This document shows, one piece after another, positions 1 through 9,704 of a DNA stretch of 64,000 nucleotides. The notes beneath the pieces were generated by a model. It saw nothing but the letters and a program-made list of their open reading frames with translations. It was not told the DNA's origin and did no database searches. Both the position numbers and the translations under genes were made by a program. The DNA comes from Oceaniferula flava (GTDB taxonomy: Bacteria > Verrucomicrobiota > Verrucomicrobiia > Verrucomicrobiales > Akkermansiaceae), in assembly GCF_016811075.1 (NCBI RefSeq), contig NZ_JAFBGL010000005.1, positions 124,001 to 188,000 of the forward strand, written 5' to 3'. Position 1 is the stretch's first letter, and each line of letters begins with the position of its first letter.

Positions 1-168
1 AACTGGAAAGGAGTAGGGGGAGCAGTAGCCGGAGAATAAGGTGTTTGGGATGCATGGTGATAATGTGGAAATGATGTTGAAGATCGGAGCGTGTGGGGAC
101 AGGCTGTAATGGAAAAATGGACAGGTGAAAAACCTTTTTAACTCGGCGCGATAGGCTAGGTTTTCCGC

Positions 169-1842
169 ATGGGTGACATTGAAATTGCACAGAAGAATAA
201 AATGGAACGGATCGCCGCCCTGGCGAAGGAAAAGCTAGGTATCAGCGAAGAGCACCTCGAGCCATACGGACATTACAAAGCGAAGATTTCACTCGATTAT
301 CTGGAAACTCTGAAGGAACGACCTGATGGGAAACTGATCCTCGTCACCGCCATTTCACCCACACCCGCAGGGGAAGGCAAAACCACCACCAGCGTGGGCC
401 TCACCGATGCCTTGAACCGGATCGGCAAAAAAGCCGCCGTCTGCCTGCGTGAGCCGTCGCTCGGCCCTTGCTTCGGCATGAAAGGTGGCGCCGCCGGCGG
501 TGGCTACGCCCAGGTGGTGCCGATGGAGGATATCAACCTGCACTTCACCGGCGACTTCCACGCCATCGGACTGGCAAACAATTTGCTCGCCGCCATGGTC
601 GATAATCACATCCACCACGGTAATAGCCTGGCCATTGATCAACGCCGCGTGGTCTGGCGTCGGGTGGTGGATATGAACGATCGCGCACTACGCGAAATCA
701 CCGTCGCTCTGGGTGGCATGAGCAATGGGTTCCCACGCACCGATGGCTTTGATATCGTGGTGGCTTCCGAGGTGATGGCGATCTTTTGCCTGGCCACATC
801 CCTCGGGGAGCTCAAGGAGCGCCTGGGCAATATCATCGTCGGTTATACCCGAAAAAGAGAACCGATCCGCGCGCGTGAACTCAATGCCCACGGAGCCATG
901 ACCGTGCTGCTCAAGGATGCCTTTCAGCCGAACCTCGTGCAGACGCTCGAGGGGAACATGGCCTTCATTCACGGAGGACCCTTTGCCAACATTGCGCACG
1001 GCTGCAACTCCGTGATCGCCACCCAGTCGGCGCTGAAGTTGGCCGACTACGTGGTCACCGAAGCCGGCTTTGGCGCTGACCTAGGAGCGGAAAAATTCAT
1101 CGATATCAAGTGCCGCAAGTCCGGCCTGAAGCCCGACGCCTCGGTGGTGGTCGCGACTATCAGGGCCTTGAAATACCACGGCGGCGCCGATGTCAAAGAG
1201 CTTGAGCAGGAGAACTTGGACGCTCTCGAAAAGGGTATCAAAAACCTCGAGCGCCACGTGCGCAACGTGCGCGAGCACTGGGGGCTTCCGTGCGTTGTGG
1301 CGATCAACCGATTCAGTGCCGACACCCAGGCGGAGATCGACCTGCTGCGTCAAAAGCTCGGCCACCTGCAAGTGGAGGTCGTGCTCGCAGAACATTGGGC
1401 GAAAGGTGGAGCGGGTGCCGAAGAGCTCGCCCACGCGGTGGTGGATACCATCGACAAATGCCCCGCCAGTTTCCAACTCACCTACGAGGACGATCTGCCG
1501 CTGTGGCAGAAAATGGAGACCCTCGCGAAGAAGATTTACTCCGCCAGTGAAGTGGTCGCCGACACCAAAATTCGCGCCCAGGTCAAACGTCTTCAGGACG
1601 CCGGCTTTGGCGACTACCCGATCTGTGTGGCCAAAACCCAATACTCCTTCTCCACCGATGCCAAGTTGTTAGGTGCGCCCGAAGACCACGTGGTGAAAGT
1701 CCGCGAAGTCCGCCTCGCTGCCGGTGCCGAATTTGTCATCATGATCTGCGGCGACATCATGACCATGCCCGGCCTACCCAAAGTCCCCGCCGCCGAACGC
1801 ATCGATCTCGACGAGAACGGCACCGTGGTCGGGCTGTTTTAG
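169..1842 (+). CDS. fhs: Formate--tetrahydrofolate ligase
   Basis: This cytoplasmic enzyme joins formate to tetrahydrofolate using ATP, giving 10-formyl-THF for purine and formyl-Met-tRNA synthesis. The 557-residue product has the normal bacterial length. The family's nucleotide-binding loop [10 protein letters not shown] lies at residues 65-74, and the conserved stretches around [20 protein letters not shown] and [13 protein letters not shown] follow. The ATG at 169 gives the expected N-terminus; the 168 bases before it show no gene and no riboswitch that I recognise. A hairpin-rich repeat begins four bases after the stop. The gene stands alone, with no other folate gene adjacent. Confidence 0.97.
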   Translation: MGDIEIAQKNKMERIAALAKEKLGISEEHLEPYGHYKAKISLDYLETLKERPDGKLILVTAISPTPAGEGKTTTSVGLTDALNRIGKKAAVCLREPSLGPCFGMKGGAAGGGYAQVVPMEDINLHFTGDFHAIGLANNLLAAMVDNHIHHGNSLAIDQRRVVWRRVVDMNDRALREITVALGGMSNGFPRTDGFDIVVASEVMAIFCLATSLGELKERLGNIIVGYTRKREPIRARELNAHGAMTVLLKDAFQPNLVQTLEGNMAFIHGGPFANIAHGCNSVIATQSALKLADYVVTEAGFGADLGAEKFIDIKCRKSGLKPDASVVVATIRALKYHGGADVKELEQENLDALEKGIKNLERHVRNVREHWGLPCVVAINRFSADTQAEIDLLRQKLGHLQVEVVLAEHWAKGGAGAEELAHAVVDTIDKCPASFQLTYEDDLPLWQKMETLAKKIYSASEVVADTKIRAQVKRLQDAGFGDYPICVAKTQYSFSTDAKLLGAPEDHVVKVREVRLAAGAEFVIMICGDIMTMPGLPKVPAAERIDLDENGTVVGLF

Positions 1843-1845
1843 AAA

Positions 1846-1917
1846 GAACGGAGCGTGGACATTCCTGTTCACATCTTGCTAGGCCAGTCGGCGGACAGGA
1901 ATGTCCGCCCTCCGTTC
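1846..1917. repeat. REP-like double-hairpin element after fhs
   Basis: This 72-base segment is bounded by 8-base inverted ends, GAACGGAG at 1846-1853 and CTCCGTTC at 1910-1917. Inside are two hairpins. Bases 1855-1872 have arms GTGGACA/TGTTCAC around TTCC. Bases 1891-1908 have arms GCGGACA/TGTCCGC around GGAA. The two hairpins are also inverted copies of each other, so the whole can form a cruciform or a paired stem. It begins right after the fhs stop codon and could end that transcript, though no T-run follows. I see one copy in this window. Confidence 0.6.
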
Positions 1918-1971
1918 GAATGGGGGAGTTTGTTTTGGAAAGATGGAGCCGCTGTGTGTAGTAATGTTCTT

Positions 1972-3189
1972 ATGATACTTCGTTCTATTTCCCTGTTGCG
2001 ATCGCGCACGGTCGTGGCGCTGTTTGGTTTTTTTGCGGTGATTGGCTTTGGTCAGGCGGCGGAGAAGAAGCCGTTGAAGGTGTTTGTGCTGGTCGGGCAG
2101 TCGAACATGCAGGGGCATGCGCGGGTGACGACTTTGGAGCATTTGGCGATGGACGCGAAGTCGGTGCCGATGCTGAAATCGATTCAAAACGACGACGGCT
2201 CGGCCCGCGTGTTTGAGGATGTGCGGATGGCGTATTTATCGTCGAAAGGTCTGAAAACCGGGCCGCTGACCACAGGTTTCGGCGGGGATGAAACCAAGAT
2301 CGGGCCGGAGCTCACCTTTGGCATCACCATGCGGGAGAAACTCGCCGAGCCGATTTTGATCATCAAGGCGGCTTGGGGCGGCAAGAGCTTGAATACAGAT
2401 TTTCGGCCTCCGAGCGCGGGGCCATATGTTTTGAATGAGACGCAGCTGGAGAAGTTTCAGAAGCAGGGGAAAGACCTGGCGAAGCTGAAGGCAGAGAAGC
2501 AAAAAGCCACGGGACATTATTACCGACTCACATTGCAGCATGTGAAAACGGTGCTGGCCGATATTTCCAAGGTCTATCCTGATTACGATGCCGATCAGGG
2601 CTATCAACTGAGTGGTCTGGTGTGGTTCCAAGGGTGGAATGATCTGGTGGCAAACGATGTCTATCCGAACCGATCCAAGGCTGGCGGCTATGATGAATAC
2701 ACCGATCTGCTTCAGCACCTGATCCGCGATTTCAGAAAGGATCTTGCCGCGCCGAAACTTCCAGTGGTGATTGGGGTGTTAGGTGTGGGTGGTCCCACGG
2801 AAAAATATGGGCCTGAGCAAAAACGCCACCAAGCGATGCACCAACATTTCCGCGATGCCATGGCCGCCGCGGCCAAGGGAGCGGAGTTTAAAGGTAATGT
2901 CACGGCGGTGCTCACCGAGAACTACTGGGACATGGAACTCGATGCCCTCAGCAAGCGCGACGCGAAGCTGGGCAGGGAGGTGAAAAAAATCCAGAAGGAG
3001 AAAAAGCTGAACGGCAAGGAGGCGAAGGCGCTGAAGCAGACGATGCGCGAGAAGGAATTCACTGCTCGCGAGTTAGAGAGCTTGAAAAAAGGAATCTCTA
3101 ACGGCGGCTACCACTACCTGGGATCCGCAAAGATTCTGGGAGGCATCGGGCAGGGGTTTGCCGAGGCGATGCTGGAGATGGTGGAGTGA
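1972..3189 (+). CDS. Sialate O-acetylesterase-like (SASA/SGNH) secreted esterase
   Basis: This is a predicted secreted carbohydrate esterase of the SASA (CE6-like, DUF303) family, which removes acetyl groups from polysaccharides or sialic acids. From the ATG at 1972 a hydrophobic signal sequence runs through about residue 28 and ends near GQAA. The SGNH block I motif VLVGQSNMQGHA, which carries the nucleophile serine, follows. A second conserved block (WFQGWND) lies in the middle, and a histidine in YHYLGSAK near the C-terminus is the likely catalytic one. A charged Lys/Glu-rich stretch interrupts the C-terminal third (KKIQKEKKLNGKEAKALKQ). The frame stays open upstream to 1855, but that part overlaps the repeat and lacks a signal peptide, so I chose 1972. 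The substrate cannot be told. Confidence 0.85.
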   Translation: MILRSISLLRSRTVVALFGFFAVIGFGQAAEKKPLKVFVLVGQSNMQGHARVTTLEHLAMDAKSVPMLKSIQNDDGSARVFEDVRMAYLSSKGLKTGPLTTGFGGDETKIGPELTFGITMREKLAEPILIIKAAWGGKSLNTDFRPPSAGPYVLNETQLEKFQKQGKDLAKLKAEKQKATGHYYRLTLQHVKTVLADISKVYPDYDADQGYQLSGLVWFQGWNDLVANDVYPNRSKAGGYDEYTDLLQHLIRDFRKDLAAPKLPVVIGVLGVGGPTEKYGPEQKRHQAMHQHFRDAMAAAAKGAEFKGNVTAVLTENYWDMELDALSKRDAKLGREVKKIQKEKKLNGKEAKALKQTMREKEFTARELESLKKGISNGGYHYLGSAKILGGIGQGFAEAMLEMVE

Positions 3190-3190
3190 C

Positions 3191-3292
3191 TTTTTTTTGA
3201 GACAGAATTAACAGAATTTTTCAGAATTAGATTTGGCTGCATGCGTATCAAAATCCTGCTCATTCTGAAAATTCTGTCCAGCGCCACAGGCA
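3191..3292. repeat. Dispersed intergenic repeat, copy A
   Basis: This roughly 100-base element starts TTTTTTTTGAGACAGAATT and ends GCGCCACAGGCAT. It is similar over its length to the reverse complement of bases 57060-57150. Shared blocks are GAGACAGAATTnACAGAATTT at one end and CCAGnGCCACAGGCA at the other. Within the copy, GACAGAATTAACAGAATTTT is opposed by ATTCTGAAAATTCTGTC, so it can fold on itself. It lies just after the stop of the SASA esterase gene and may act as its 3' end. No coding potential is visible. Confidence 0.75.
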
Positions 3293-3317
3293 TCAACCCC
3301 AGCGCACTTGAGAGATG

Positions 3318-3527
3318 TTACCCGGAAATGGTGAAGCCGATTTTGACGGTCACTTGGAAATGGGCGACCTGTTGGTTGTCGATGTGGCCGCGGGTTTCCA
3401 CGACTTCGAACCAGCGCATGTTGCGCACGCTTTCAGCGGCTTTGGCGATGGCGTTCTTGATGGCGTCATCGGAGGAAACGGTGGATGAGCCTACGAGTTC
3501 GATTTTTTTGTAGATATGATCAGACAT
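3318..3527 (-). CDS. Dodecin family flavin-binding protein
   Basis: This small 69-residue protein matches the dodecin fold in size and pattern. It opens with a YKKIELVGSS-type first strand, continues with a DDAIKNAIAKAAESVRNMRWFEVVETRG helix and strand, and closes with a VAHFQVTVKIGF final strand. The tryptophan in the RWFEV segment is the residue that stacks on the flavin in this family. Dodecins form hollow dodecamers that store or buffer riboflavin or FMN in the cytoplasm. It is transcribed toward the dispersed repeat and lies head to head with the small gene that follows. Confidence 0.9.
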   Translation of the reverse strand: MSDHIYKKIELVGSSTVSSDDAIKNAIAKAAESVRNMRWFEVVETRGHIDNQQVAHFQVTVKIGFTISG

Positions 3528-3647
3528 ACTTAGAGTCTATCATGGGATGAAGGTTTTGCCAGAAACGATCTGCTGGAAGTGGGGGAGGCAGAAAGTTTGC
3601 ACTGTATTTTCACTTCACAGCTTCCTGAGCTGGTGCATGGTGAGGGC

Positions 3648-3929
3648 ATGCCGTCAAGGGGTCGTCATCAAAGTTCATCGAGCGAATGCCTGCGGGCGAT
3701 TCGCAAGATCGAGGCGATGCCAGGTGTCACCGGTGTGATCATTGGTCGGTCCTACGGAGGGAAGTCGTTAGGCAAGCAGGGGAAAACCGGAGCCATCCGC
3801 GTGCAGCGAGAAGTTTCCGGCGGACTGAAGGCGGTGACGCAGAGCTCGAAGGGACTGCAGGAGCTTTTTATCCGCACTGTGGAAGGTGCGGCGAAGGATG
3901 TTTGGGAAGCGATCGAGCAGGGTGCTTGA
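3648..3929 (+). CDS. Small conserved protein, resembles DUF2103
   Basis: This frame encodes about 94 residues from the ATG at 3648; a GTG at 3579 would add 23 residues. The order of features recalls the DUF2103 family of small putative metal-binding proteins. There is an N-terminal His/Ser-rich start (RGRHQSSSSE), then RAIRKIEAMPGVTGVIIGRSYGG, a basic GKQGKTGAIRVQREVSGGLKA stretch and a KGLQELFIRT end. I recall that family pattern rather than having compared it here, so the match is tentative. It converges with ispG, 21 bases away, with no evident terminator between. Its function is unknown. Confidence 0.6.
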   Translation: MPSRGRHQSSSSECLRAIRKIEAMPGVTGVIIGRSYGGKSLGKQGKTGAIRVQREVSGGLKAVTQSSKGLQELFIRTVEGAAKDVWEAIEQGA

Positions 3930-3950
3930 CACACCGTGCTGGGCGCGCCC

Positions 3951-5732
3951 TTAGGCCACAGGTGCCTCGATCCATTTGTCGTGCTCTTTGATCAGATCGA
4001 TCAAGCGGTCCACGGCCTCGGCCTCGGGGATGTTGAACTTCACGGCCTGTTTGCCAACGTAGAGGTTAATCTTGCTGGGGGCGCCACCGACATAGCCGAA
4101 ATCGGCGTCGGCCATTTCGCCAGGTCCGTTGACGATACAGCCCATGACAGCGATGCGAACTCCTTTGAGGTGACCGGTGGCAGCGCGGATCTTCTGCGTG
4201 GTTTCCTGTAGGTTGAAGAGGGTTCTACCGCAGGATGGGCAGGCGACGTAATCGGTCTTGAAAATGCGCGAGCCGGCAGCCTGGAGGATGTTGTAGGAGA
4301 GACGCAGCGATTGTCCGGGTGCCTGTTCGCCCTGCACCAGAATCGCATCGCCAATGCCATCGCAGAGCAGCGAACCAATGTTCCGCGCAGCGGTGATCAG
4401 GGTGTTGATGAAGTCGGCGTTGGCGTCATTACTGGGCGTGAGGGTGTCCTTCAGCAGGATGGGATGATGGGCGGCGAGCTTGGATGCCAACAGGCGGAAT
4501 GCGTGGATGACTGCGGCATCGTGGCAGCCATCGGCCACGGTGACCAGCTGGGGTGTTTTCATCTGGTTAATCAGCTGAATGGAAGCGGTGTCCCAAGGGT
4601 CGACCTCATGAACCACGGAATCCTCCAGGACGATTTCCGGAGTGAAGTCGCCCAGCTTATCGATCTTATGCGCTAGCGCGTCCCACTTTTCGCGCGAGGT
4701 GAAGACGCGGATGGTGTTATCGCAACCGAGCTTGTGACCATTGATTTCCAGCTCGTGGCTGTGGCGGCGTTCGTAAGAGAAGGGATTGTAGGAAAGTGTG
4801 CCTCGCTGGCTGCCGGTGGGATCGACTGGGAGGTGGGACTTTTCAATGTTGGCAATGATCGCCTTGGCCACCGGGATCTCGTGGATGGCGTCCTCGGTGA
4901 GGGAGACTCGGATGGTGTCGCCCACGCCATCGGCTAACAGCGATCCGATACCGATGGCCGACTTGATCCGACCATCTTCGCCATCGCCAGCTTCGGTGAC
5001 GCCGAGGTGGATGGGGTAGTTCCAGTCCGGTCCCTCATTTTCCAGGCGGGCAACCAACAGGCGGTAGGCCTCGATCATGACTTTTGGGTTGGATGCCTTC
5101 ATCGAGAAACAGAAATTGTGGTAGTCGAGATCGCGGGCGATGCGGGCGAACTCAAACGCGCTCTCACACATGCCGAGTGGCGTGTCGCCGTAGCGGTTCA
5201 TGATGCGATCGGAAAGTGAGCCGTGGTTGGTGCCGATGCGCATCGCGCGGCCAAGCTCCTTGCAGAGCTCCACCAAGGGAGCGAAGTCTTCGCGGATACG
5301 CTCTAACTCCTCCGCGTATTGCTCATCGGTGTATTCGCGGATTTCGAACTTTTTCTTATCGGCGTAGTTGCCGGGATTGACGCGGATTTTCTCCACCCAC
5401 TTGGCGGCTTCGAAGGCTGCGTCGGGTTTGAAATGGATGTCAGCGACCAGGGGCACATCGCAGCCGGCGGCACGGACTCCATCGCGGATGTTTTCCAAAT
5501 TTTCCGCATACTTCTTGGTCTGCGCGGTGATTCGGACAATTTCGCAACCGGCCTCGGCCAGATCGAGCACCTGTTTCACGCAGGCCTCGGTGTCGCGGGT
5601 GTCCGAAGTGATCATCGACTGCACCCTGATGGGGTTATCACCACCGATGCCGACATTGCCGACCATGATTTCGCGGGTCTTGCGGCGTGAATAGGCAAAG
5701 TAGTCGGGGCAGTAATGCAAGTCGGTGGACAT
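3951..5732 (-). CDS. ispG: 4-hydroxy-3-methylbut-2-en-1-yl diphosphate synthase (long form)
   Basis: IspG reduces methylerythritol cyclodiphosphate to HMBPP in the MEP pathway of isoprenoid synthesis, using a [4Fe-4S] cluster. The N-terminal TIM barrel starts with TREIMVGNVGIGGDNPIRVQ. The C-terminal cluster domain has CPSCGRT (Cys498, Cys501) and GCIVNGPGE (Cys532, Glu539). At 593 residues it is far longer than the roughly 370-residue E. coli type. It belongs to the long form with an extra domain (roughly residues 280-470) inserted between barrel and cluster domain, as in plants, Chlamydiae and Bacteroidetes. It is transcribed alone, and the P-type ATPase gene upstream is 107 bases away. Confidence 0.97.
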   Translation of the reverse strand: MSTDLHYCPDYFAYSRRKTREIMVGNVGIGGDNPIRVQSMITSDTRDTEACVKQVLDLAEAGCEIVRITAQTKKYAENLENIRDGVRAAGCDVPLVADIHFKPDAAFEAAKWVEKIRVNPGNYADKKKFEIREYTDEQYAEELERIREDFAPLVELCKELGRAMRIGTNHGSLSDRIMNRYGDTPLGMCESAFEFARIARDLDYHNFCFSMKASNPKVMIEAYRLLVARLENEGPDWNYPIHLGVTEAGDGEDGRIKSAIGIGSLLADGVGDTIRVSLTEDAIHEIPVAKAIIANIEKSHLPVDPTGSQRGTLSYNPFSYERRHSHELEINGHKLGCDNTIRVFTSREKWDALAHKIDKLGDFTPEIVLEDSVVHEVDPWDTASIQLINQMKTPQLVTVADGCHDAAVIHAFRLLASKLAAHHPILLKDTLTPSNDANADFINTLITAARNIGSLLCDGIGDAILVQGEQAPGQSLRLSYNILQAAGSRIFKTDYVACPSCGRTLFNLQETTQKIRAATGHLKGVRIAVMGCIVNGPGEMADADFGYVGGAPSKINLYVGKQAVKFNIPEAEAVDRLIDLIKEHDKWIEAPVA

Positions 5733-5839
5733 GGGGGAGAGAATCAGGAATCAGGCGGAAAGAGTCAAGATAAGTGTCCTTAAAGCGGGAGGAAAGGATG
5801 GTTTCCAGCCACGGACTCTTTCTGTCGCTGCGGTCCGGA

Positions 5840-8521
5840 TCATGCTGGTTGTCTGAGCTTCTGCAGGCGCAGGCGGATTTGCTTCTCGGTTTCCACGATC
5901 AATAAGAGCACGATACCTACTCCGACGATGATCAAGCCATCGACAAATGGCACGGCGGCGGTGCCGAAAACTGATTGAAGTGGAGGTAGATAGGTGATTA
6001 CGAACTGCGCCACGGTGATGACGATGACCGTGGCCCATACCATTTTCGTGCCGCGGACCAGCTGCCAGGTGAGCGAGGTGCCGTAAATGTTCCGAATGAA
6101 GAAGAGGTGGAAAATCTCCATCACGACGAGGGTGTTGAGCGCGATTGTCCGTGCCAGTTCCAAGGAGTAGCCCCGATCGATGGCGTAGGTATACATGCCA
6201 AAGACGCCAGCTAGAAATAGTCCGGCGACAAGCACAATATGCCACGCGAGGGCGCCATCCAACAGCGGCTCATTTCTGCAGCGAGGTTTGCGATGCATGG
6301 TCCCGACCTCGGTGGGCTCGAATGCCAGGGCAATGCCGAGCGTGACTCCGGTGATCAGATTGGCCCAGAGGATTTGCACAGCGGTGATCGGCAGCGACAT
6401 CCCCAAGAGCAGAGCGGCGACGATGGTCATGGCCTCGCCGGCATTGGTCGGCAGGGTCCAGCTGATCACCTTTTTAATATTGTCATAGACGGTGCGACCC
6501 TCGCGGACGGCAGCGGTGATGGAGGAAAAATTATCATCGGCGAGAATCAGCTCGGCGGCTTCCTTGGCGGCTTCGCTGCCGCTGACACCCATGGCGATGC
6601 CTGCGTCAGCCCGTTTCAGGGCAGGGGCGTCATTGACCCCGTCTCCGGTCATTGCGACCGTGAGATCGTGCGATTGCAAGGCCATCACCAAGCGTAGTTT
6701 GTGCTCGGGGCTGGTGCGGGCGAAGATGTTCGTATCGATGACTGCTCTCGCCAGCTCGGCGTCATCCATGGCCTCGAGATCGGCTCCGGTGAGGACGTGG
6801 TCCGGATTTTTTAAACCGATTTGTTTACCGATTGCTGCAGCGGTTCCGCGGTGGTCACCGGTGATCATTTTGACAGCGATCCCCGCACTGTGGCATTCCG
6901 CGACGGCTGCGGCGGATTGCTCGCGTGGTGGGTCCATTAATCCGACAAGCCCCAGGAGCACCAGCCCATTTCCAACATCGGAAAAAACCAGCTCTGTTAG
7001 CTCCGTGGGAACCGGCTTCACTGCGATGGCTAGAACGCGCTGCCCGAGTGCCGCAATTTCCTCGGCCTTTTCCAGCCAATAGGGGCCGTCCAATGGGGAA
7101 ACCTGATCTCTTTCACTGCGTTGATATTGGCACATGGCCAAGATGCGTTCGGGCGCACCTTTCACTGAGATGAGAGCATCGTTATCGTGCTGATCTAAGG
7201 TGGCCATGAAGCGATGTTTGGCATCAAATGGAATGATGTCAGAGCGCGTCCATGAGCTGCTATCGGCAGTTGTTTTGGCGGATAAGGCAAGGAGTGCGCC
7301 TTCCATCGGATCTCCCTCGATGGTCCAGCCGTTTTCGTTTTCTTGCAACGAAGCATCATTGCACAATGCGGCCGATCGACCTAATTCTCGAAGGATCTCG
7401 TGCTCGTCAGCGGTGACGGTTTCCCCGTCTAGTTTGATGCGACCGTGTGGCTCGTAACCGTTTCCTTCGATGGTGAACAGGTGCTGTGAGGTCACCACAG
7501 AGGCGACCATCATTTCATTCCGTGTGAGAGTGCCTGTCTTGTCGGTGCAGATCACGGAGACGGAGCCGATGGTTTCGATGGCTGGAAGTCGGCGGACGAT
7601 GGCATTCCGTTTCGCCATGGCCTGCACGCCCACGGCTAGAGTGATGGTAAGAACGGCGGGTAGCCCCTCGGGGATGGCGGCCACGGAGAGGCCGACCACG
7701 GACATGAACAGCTCGGCAAAGTCGAAGTGAGCGATAAAATATCCGTAGGCAAGCAACACTCCGCCGAGCAGTAGGATCAACACGGTGAGCCACTTCGCAA
7801 AGAGGCTCATCTGGCGGACAAGCGGGGTGGTGAGGGTTTCGACCTCGGATAACATGCCGCTGATCTGTCCGATTTCTGTTTCGCCCGCAGTTGCTACAAC
7901 GACTCCTTTCCCAGTGCCACTGGTCACCAGCGTGCCACTGAATGCCATGCAGTGGCGGTCTCCCAGGGCGGCGTCTTCTGGAACTCGGTGGGTGGATTTT
8001 TCTACGGCTAGGGACTCGCCTGTGAGGATGGACTCCTGGACTTGGAGTCGGCGGGCATCGAGTAGGCGTAGGTCGGCGGGAACTTTATCGCCAGCTTCTA
8101 ACAAAACGATATCTCCAACCACAAGGCTCTCGCCATCGACACTGCGCCGAAGCCCATTCCGGATCACCGATGCGTGCAGGGCGAGCATGCGGTGAATGGC
8201 ATCCATCGCCTTCTCGGCCTTGCCTTCCTGAATGAAACCGATGGTGGCATTGGCAATGACCACGGCCAGGATGACCAAGGTATCAATGCTGTGTCCGAGT
8301 GCGGCGGTGATGATTGCCGCTCCCAGCAGGACGTAGATCAGGATGTTGTGAAAATGCAGGAAAAAGCGTACCAGTGGGCTGTGCTTGGGGGCTGCGGGCA
8401 GTCGGTTCGGGCCATGCTCACGGAGCCTCGCCTCCGCCTCATCGTGGCTGAGTCCATCGGCGCTAGTGTTGAGTTTTTCCAGAACCTCTTTCTCGGATTG
8501 ATGATGCCAGTTAGAATCCAT
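5840..8521 (-). CDS. P-type cation-transporting ATPase (PacL/CtpF-like, P2 type)
   Basis: This 893-residue membrane pump has the full P-type order. There is a cation-ATPase N domain (NTSADGLSHDEAEARLREHG), TGES of the actuator domain near residue 167 and the phosphorylation motif DKTGTLT with Asp327. MTGDGVNDAP and about ten membrane spans complete it. PEGL near residues 284-287 in M4 is as in Ca2+ pumps. In M6, however, the SERCA aspartate is replaced: the segment reads WANLITGVTLGIALAFEP, with Gly where SERCA has Asp800. The ion is therefore uncertain; bacterial CtpF-like pumps look similar. I chose the ATG at 8521, four bases after the stop of the upstream dehydrogenase, over a TTG at 8542. 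The two genes are probably co-transcribed. Confidence 0.93.
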   Translation of the reverse strand: MDSNWHHQSEKEVLEKLNTSADGLSHDEAEARLREHGPNRLPAAPKHSPLVRFFLHFHNILIYVLLGAAIITAALGHSIDTLVILAVVIANATIGFIQEGKAEKAMDAIHRMLALHASVIRNGLRRSVDGESLVVGDIVLLEAGDKVPADLRLLDARRLQVQESILTGESLAVEKSTHRVPEDAALGDRHCMAFSGTLVTSGTGKGVVVATAGETEIGQISGMLSEVETLTTPLVRQMSLFAKWLTVLILLLGGVLLAYGYFIAHFDFAELFMSVVGLSVAAIPEGLPAVLTITLAVGVQAMAKRNAIVRRLPAIETIGSVSVICTDKTGTLTRNEMMVASVVTSQHLFTIEGNGYEPHGRIKLDGETVTADEHEILRELGRSAALCNDASLQENENGWTIEGDPMEGALLALSAKTTADSSSWTRSDIIPFDAKHRFMATLDQHDNDALISVKGAPERILAMCQYQRSERDQVSPLDGPYWLEKAEEIAALGQRVLAIAVKPVPTELTELVFSDVGNGLVLLGLVGLMDPPREQSAAAVAECHSAGIAVKMITGDHRGTAAAIGKQIGLKNPDHVLTGADLEAMDDAELARAVIDTNIFARTSPEHKLRLVMALQSHDLTVAMTGDGVNDAPALKRADAGIAMGVSGSEAAKEAAELILADDNFSSITAAVREGRTVYDNIKKVISWTLPTNAGEAMTIVAALLLGMSLPITAVQILWANLITGVTLGIALAFEPTEVGTMHRKPRCRNEPLLDGALAWHIVLVAGLFLAGVFGMYTYAIDRGYSLELARTIALNTLVVMEIFHLFFIRNIYGTSLTWQLVRGTKMVWATVIVITVAQFVITYLPPLQSVFGTAAVPFVDGLIIVGVGIVLLLIVETEKQIRLRLQKLRQPA

Positions 8522-8525
8522 GATG

Positions 8526-9602
8526 TTACGGGGTGATGGCAATTTTCAGGACTCCGTCTCGTTGATTGGCAAACAGGTCATAGGCTTCCTCAATCTGATC
8601 CAGACCGTAGCGATGGGTGACCAGGGGGCCGAAATCAATGCGCTCCGACTCGATGGTATTCATCAGCCGGCGCATCCGTTCTTTCCCTCCGGGGCACAAG
8701 GAGGTGACGATTTTGTGATCGCCCAGGCCGGCGTGAAATGATTCCAGCGGAATGGTGAGATCTTCGGAGTAAACACCCAGACTGGACAGGGTGCCACCTG
8801 GCTTGAGGATCTTGAGGCAGCTTTCGAAGGTCGATTGCAAACCGAGCGCCTCGATCGCAACATCCACGCCACGCCCCTTGGTGATGCGCATGATTTCTTC
8901 CACGGGGTCGACGCTGTTGAAGTCGATCACCTCATCGGCGCCGAAGCGTTTGGAAATTTTCATCCGTGCCGGTAAGGAATCGACCGTGATGATGGTGGTG
9001 GCTCCGCGCAGTTTCGCTCCAGCGGTGGCGCAGAGTCCAATCGGCCCCTGTGCGAAAATGGCCACGGTGTCGCCAATCTGAATATTTCCAGACTCCGCAC
9101 CGGCAAAACCGGTCGACATAATATCCGGGCACATGAGCACTTGCTCGTCGGTTAGGCTGTCGGGAATAGGAGCCAGATTCGTCATGGCATCGGGCACTAA
9201 CACATATTCAGCCTGAGTGCCGTCGATGGTATTTCCAAAACGCCAACCACCTAACGGTTTTAACCCGTGGGCTGCACTTTGACCGTCTTGAGAGCTCAAT
9301 CCATCGAGGCAGGCATTCGAGTAACCGCTGGGGCAGATGGCTCCGGCAATCACGCGCTCACCTTCGTGGTAGCCCAGAACGTTCCGGCCTAACTTTTCAA
9401 TCACCCCGACAGGTTCATGACCAATAGTGAGTCCCTTGGCTACAGGGTATTCGCCTTTCAGAATGTGGACGTCAGTGCCACAAATCGTGGTCGTGGTGAT
9501 GCGGATCAGGGCATCGTTTGCGCCCACATCGGGCACAGGTTTTTCATCGAGGACGATTCTTCCTGGTTCGACAAAGATAGCGGCTTTCATGGGGGTGGAC
9601 AT
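8526..9602 (-). CDS. Zinc-dependent secondary alcohol dehydrogenase
   Basis: This medium-chain dehydrogenase (358 residues) probably oxidises or reduces a secondary alcohol or ketone with NAD(P). Catalytic zinc ligands are visible as Cys41 in TICGTD, His62-Glu63 in IGHEP and an Asp in CPDIMSTGF near residue 155. The region usually holding four structural-zinc cysteines reads CPSGYSNACLDGLSSQDG, with only two cysteines. The following GWRFGNTIDGTQAEY and DIMSTGFAGAE resemble the Clostridium beijerinckii/Thermoanaerobacter secondary ADH group, which lacks the structural zinc. A Rossmann domain follows (AQGPIGLCATAGAKLRGA). It is the first gene of a pair with the P-type ATPase. Confidence 0.92.
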   Translation of the reverse strand: MSTPMKAAIFVEPGRIVLDEKPVPDVGANDALIRITTTTICGTDVHILKGEYPVAKGLTIGHEPVGVIEKLGRNVLGYHEGERVIAGAICPSGYSNACLDGLSSQDGQSAAHGLKPLGGWRFGNTIDGTQAEYVLVPDAMTNLAPIPDSLTDEQVLMCPDIMSTGFAGAESGNIQIGDTVAIFAQGPIGLCATAGAKLRGATTIITVDSLPARMKISKRFGADEVIDFNSVDPVEEIMRITKGRGVDVAIEALGLQSTFESCLKILKPGGTLSSLGVYSEDLTIPLESFHAGLGDHKIVTSLCPGGKERMRRLMNTIESERIDFGPLVTHRYGLDQIEEAYDLFANQRDGVLKIAITP

Positions 9603-9704
9603 TGGGTGATAGAGGTTGGTTGTTCTCTATCATACGTCTCTGACCATGAATGGACTACGCGTATCTTGCGCAACACTGCGCATAAACGCGGGTGCTGTTA
9701 TTTG

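Noticed and set aside
1-168. Possible tetrahydrofolate riboswitch before fhs
   Set aside because: The leader is short and I cannot find the pairing pattern or conserved bases of that riboswitch. No other RNA motif is evident.
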